Origin: Lates calcarifer
Lineage: Eukaryota; Chordata; Actinopteri; Centropomidae
DNA: 64,000 nucleotides
Reading direction: 5' to 3'
NCBI RefSeq assembly: GCF_001640805.2
Contig: NC_066851.1
Coordinates: 1 to 64,000 of the forward strand
Shown: positions 61,101 through 64,000 of the stretch, piece by piece
Layout: the number at the start of each line of letters is the position of its first letter
Numbering within the stretch: the first letter of the stretch is position 1
Position numbers and translations under genes: made by a program
The notes under the pieces: generated by a model
What the model was told of the DNA's origin: nothing
The model's database searches: none
What the model saw: only the letters and a program-made list of their open reading frames with translations

Positions 61101-61948
61101 TACCAGTATGACTCTTTATATTGCTCTTTCGATTCAGGTCAGCAAATAAACACTATTTGGAATTATGGGAGACTTTTAATTGTCTAACTCAGACTGTCAA
61201 AGTCTAATTATTAGTTTCAGCTGAATGTTAGAACAGCAATTAGAGATACTGTCACTCACATTAATGTCTGAATGTGATCTCTCTGCAGCTACTACGGATA
61301 GAATAATTACAGCAACCAATAGAAGTTTTTAATGTACATATGAGTGTTGTTTTAAGACACACCATTATCTGTAAATAATCATGATAGGTACTGAGCGGCC
61401 AAATTTTAAAGGGATGACCCTGTGGTGTGTACCCTCATTTATCCCGGAAAAAACAAAGTGAACAAACACAGACTGTGGTTTAGGGTAAAACAATCTGGTG
61501 GTATTCAATGGACCACAAAAAATACATTATCAACCCCTTACCATAGCTGTGCACAAGAACATGACCACAGTACCACACCATTGAGAAATGACACATTTGT
61601 CCTGCCAGTGTCTGGTAGCAGTGCTCTTTGTTCCCTCCTGTCTCCATACTCCTGCCAGCAGCCTGAGGACAGCAGGCCAGTGAGCAGAGGTACAGTACCC
61701 TTTGCCACAAACTCCACAAGCCTTATGTCACGTACACCATCCCTTGCCATCTCAAGCTGCCCAGCTGTGTATGCGTGTGTGTGTGGCTACTCAGGGAGTT
61801 GATGACAGACTGATGAGTTCCTGACTCTAAGAGAAACGGTGAGCAACAGGCCGACCATCCGCTCAGCTCTCCTCCTTCCCCTGGACCAGGAGCCTTTTTC
61901 CTGCATGACACACTAAAAATGCCAACACACATAATCCCCCACCCCTGC

Positions 61949-61950
<2 letters not shown>

Positions 61951-61996
<46 letters not shown>
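61951..61996. repeat. (CA)n microsatellite
   Basis: About 23 uninterrupted CA units after a C-rich stretch. Confidence 0.95.
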
Positions 61997-61998
<2 letters not shown>

Positions 61999-62065
61999 GT
62001 GTTCACTTTTCTGCTTTATTTAAAGGTCCTACATTATAGAAAGTGAGATTTCCATGTCTTTCATT

Positions 62066-62112
62066 ATTATATATATATATACACGTGTGTGTGTGTGTGT
62101 GTGTGTGTGTAT
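62066..62112. repeat. (TA)n-(GT)n microsatellite
   Basis: A short TA run, then cacg, then about fourteen GT units. It lies about 70 bp from the CA tract at 61951, in the complementary sense, so the two could pair within one strand. Confidence 0.9.
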
Positions 62113-62769
62113 ACTCAGCAGTGAGTTTTAGCAAGCTGCAGAAAAGAAAATCAGTATTGCACTAGTGAAATCTGTAACCATCAATGAAGCCCCTCTGATA
62201 CTAGACTAAAAACCCACTAACATCTGGCTTACATTCATTTCCTAATCAAATGACTCTGCAACTATTGATTGGCTCCAGCTCAAATCGGCAGTGAAGGAAA
62301 CATGACACATAGGAGTCCATTTTCACTGGGATGGCAGAAGTAACAAATATGATTGGCTGAACAGGATGAATGTCAGTTGGGTTTTCATTCAGTCCAACTG
62401 ATCATCACAGCAACACTGTTTCAAACAAAATACCAATCAATTTCATCAATCATTGGACAGTGTATCACTATCTTGCTCAGTTCACATACATTTAATCACT
62501 TCTATTATTAATTCATCAGCATTTTCATCACCTCCATTTTTTCTGTTTTTGTTCTAGTCTTACAGCCTCAAGTGATAAATAGATTTAGTGTTGGTAAATG
62601 ATAAATGTAAGACTGTTTTCGTCAGATCACCACTGTTTTACTTAAATCAGCCTTGAATTAATCAAGTCACTTCATAATTTATCGCTCCATTTTTCATTTC
62701 TCATCCACTTCACATGCATTTTCATCAGTTCCATCCATCTTTATCTGTTTTATCATTTTTATCATTATG

Positions 62770-63175
62770 GACTGCTATGAAATTTCATGGTGCATAGGGA
62801 ATCCTGCTGACTTTGGTGAACCCCTTACTTTTCTTTTAGCACCACCATTAGGTTGACTTCCTTAATAAAATATCTCAGCAATTATTGGATGGTTTGATGT
62901 GAAGTTGTAAAGTCACCATCTCCAGAGGATGAACTGTAATGGCTTTTTATCCGAGCAGAGTTTCATTTTGTCCAACATTTTGGTATGTGACCAAATGCCT
63001 GAAAAGTTAACAACATTTCAATCACCTTCAGCTGGAATCAGTGCTCATTAAATGTTTGTCTGCTTAAACTCTAAACCAACACAGTGAACATGGTAAACAT
63101 TTTACCTGCTAAATTTAAGCATTACCATTTTAAACATGTTAGTATGCTGAGGTGAGTGCAGCCTACATAGCCATG
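62770..63175 (+). repeat. Diverged dispersed teleost repeat
   Basis: Carries in order atctcagcaattattggatg (62871), gaggatgaactgtaatggct (62926), ttgtccaacattttggtatg (62969), gtgaacatggtaaacatttt and aaacatgttagtatgctgag. I remember this order of blocks from a high-copy non-coding repeat in fish genomes. No coding capacity, class not assigned. Confidence 0.5.
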
Positions 63176-63213
63176 ATTATGGATAGCCATGATAATGGCT
63201 ATGTAGGCTGCAC
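63156..63213. repeat. Perfect 19-bp inverted repeat (hairpin)
   Basis: gtgcagcctacatagccat (63156-63174) is the exact reverse complement of 63195-63213, with a 20-base loop. The loop restarts part of the arm: atagccatgattatgg at 63168 and atagccatgataatgg at 63184 differ at one base. The structure is therefore both a direct and an inverted duplication. It sits at the end of the dispersed repeat. Confidence 0.9.
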
Positions 63214-64000
63214 ATGGCATTGCTGTTTTATTGATATGAACAACATGTTTGCCAAAATAATGGAGTTTAATTTAATGTCAAAGTTTGCACAAACCACAAT
63301 AAGCACTGGTTTATATCAGTCTAATTAAACTAGACTGAATAAGTAGTGAGTAGGCAACTAGGTCTGTCACCTCGTCACTATCACTGTCATGTTCATGATG
63401 AAAACAGAATGTGGTGACCACCACCACTGACCACTACCACTGACCACCTGACCAAAGGTCTTACCTCATACAGCGACATTTCCCTCAAACAAACTCAGAC
63501 ACTCAGTCAACCAGTTACAGTAAAATATTTTATTTAGAAATGATTATTATTCATTTTGAAAATAAGTTTAAGAAATCCAGTGATATATGTAAATAATCAA
63601 TAATCAGGTTAAAGTGCAAAAATACATTTTTGATATAATGCATCTGTACAAAAATATCATTGGAATGTGATATTGAAAAGATGAAAATGTGTCTATGCTA
63701 ATATGGCTTTGATCATTCTCAGTTTTAAAAAAAATTAAATATGTGTAAGAGTTGTGTCCCTTTTCTGAAGTCTTTGGATTACAAGCTTCTGAGCAGCCAC
63801 AGGGGTTTTTAAGGTCCATTTCACATTACACACATTTGTTGGGTTCTCTGCCAAGTCAGGCTTTGATAACTAAGCATAGACTCCTCCACTAAGGCTTATT
63901 TCTGTATTATTTCTTTGAGAACACTCCATCCTTAAGGAGTGTTGGCATAGAAACAGAGGGCTGTCTTTCTATAGCTGAAATAAAAAAAAGTTTTTGGTTG
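63214..64000. other. Unassigned non-coding stretch
   Basis: No gene or repeat is recognised. A short minisatellite-like run of ccaccactgaccactacc type lies near 63420-63449. A donor-like gaggtaaga occurs on the minus strand near 63463, with no recognisable exon. Confidence 0.5.

Larger units (their letters stand above)
57346..62769. other. Unassigned non-coding stretch with microsatellites
   Basis: Contains the tracts listed separately at 58063, 61951 and 62066. A weak exon-like signal lies at 57626-57702 (see findings). The 120-codon frame at 59558-59920 is Cys-, Pro- and Leu-rich and ends near a donor-like gaggtaaag (59840), but has no recognised domain. Otherwise nothing is assigned. Confidence 0.45.

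Noticed and set aside
61723..61995. Minus-strand frame starting with a Cys-Val repeat
   Set aside because: The start is the CA microsatellite read in reverse; the rest has no domain.

Overview
This window reads as non-coding vertebrate DNA, most likely from a percomorph-type teleost. It has no prokaryotic gene structure. It is AT-rich, rich in microsatellites, and scattered with decayed copies of repeat families I recognise from fish: L2-type, Rex1-like and Rex3/RTE-like LINEs, a BEL/Pao LTR retrotransposon, Tc1/mariner and hAT elements, and a SINE-like element with tRNA-type boxes. No complete host protein-coding gene is visible. Every protein-level match I can support belongs to a transposable element. 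The one host-gene-like signal is a single possible 96-bp internal exon at 3657-3752. Species and chromosome cannot be read from the sequence, and family names are recalled, not searched.

Layout. 1-7390: unassigned sequence with a SINE-type tail and the exon candidate. 7391-7783: a palindromic Tc1-type MITE. 9052-14375: a nested block on the minus strand. A 5'-truncated L2 LINE is interrupted by a 483-bp element flanked by TTT (10001-10483) and by a nearly complete 3.1-kb Rex1-like LINE (10926-14072). 15070-15480: a LINE 3' end. 16431-16760: a SINE-like element. 20477-20669: a hAT-type MITE with a perfect 8-bp target duplication. 24444-25150: a non-autonomous DNA element with GGCCG-rich ends. 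29531-36172: a defective BEL/Pao element on the minus strand, bracketed by two oppositely oriented copies of another repeat. 36285-37362: a Rex3-like endonuclease fragment joined directly to the 3' end of a different LINE. 38636-43530: several older L2-like and Rex3-like relics. 45040-45466: the 5' end of a hAT transposon with a BED-finger start. 50241-51360: a C-rich unassigned reading frame and a 72-bp minisatellite. 52669-54243: a SINE tail, a Tc1 transposase relic and a dispersed fish repeat, side by side. 56776-57345: an L2-like relic. 62770-63213: a diverged dispersed repeat ending in a perfect 19-bp hairpin.

The elements do not form a host pathway. What they record is history. The L2 copy came first and received both later insertions. 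The MITE at 7391 and the transposase relic at 52896 appear to belong to one Tc1 family, as defective dependant and decayed autonomous member. The BEL/Pao copy cannot move by itself: its reverse transcriptase active site is altered, its integrase core is deleted and its frames are broken. I found no undescribed functional system. The most useful items to follow up are the exon candidate, the datable nested insertions, the composite LINE junction, and the unassigned C-rich frame with its neighbouring 72-bp repeats.
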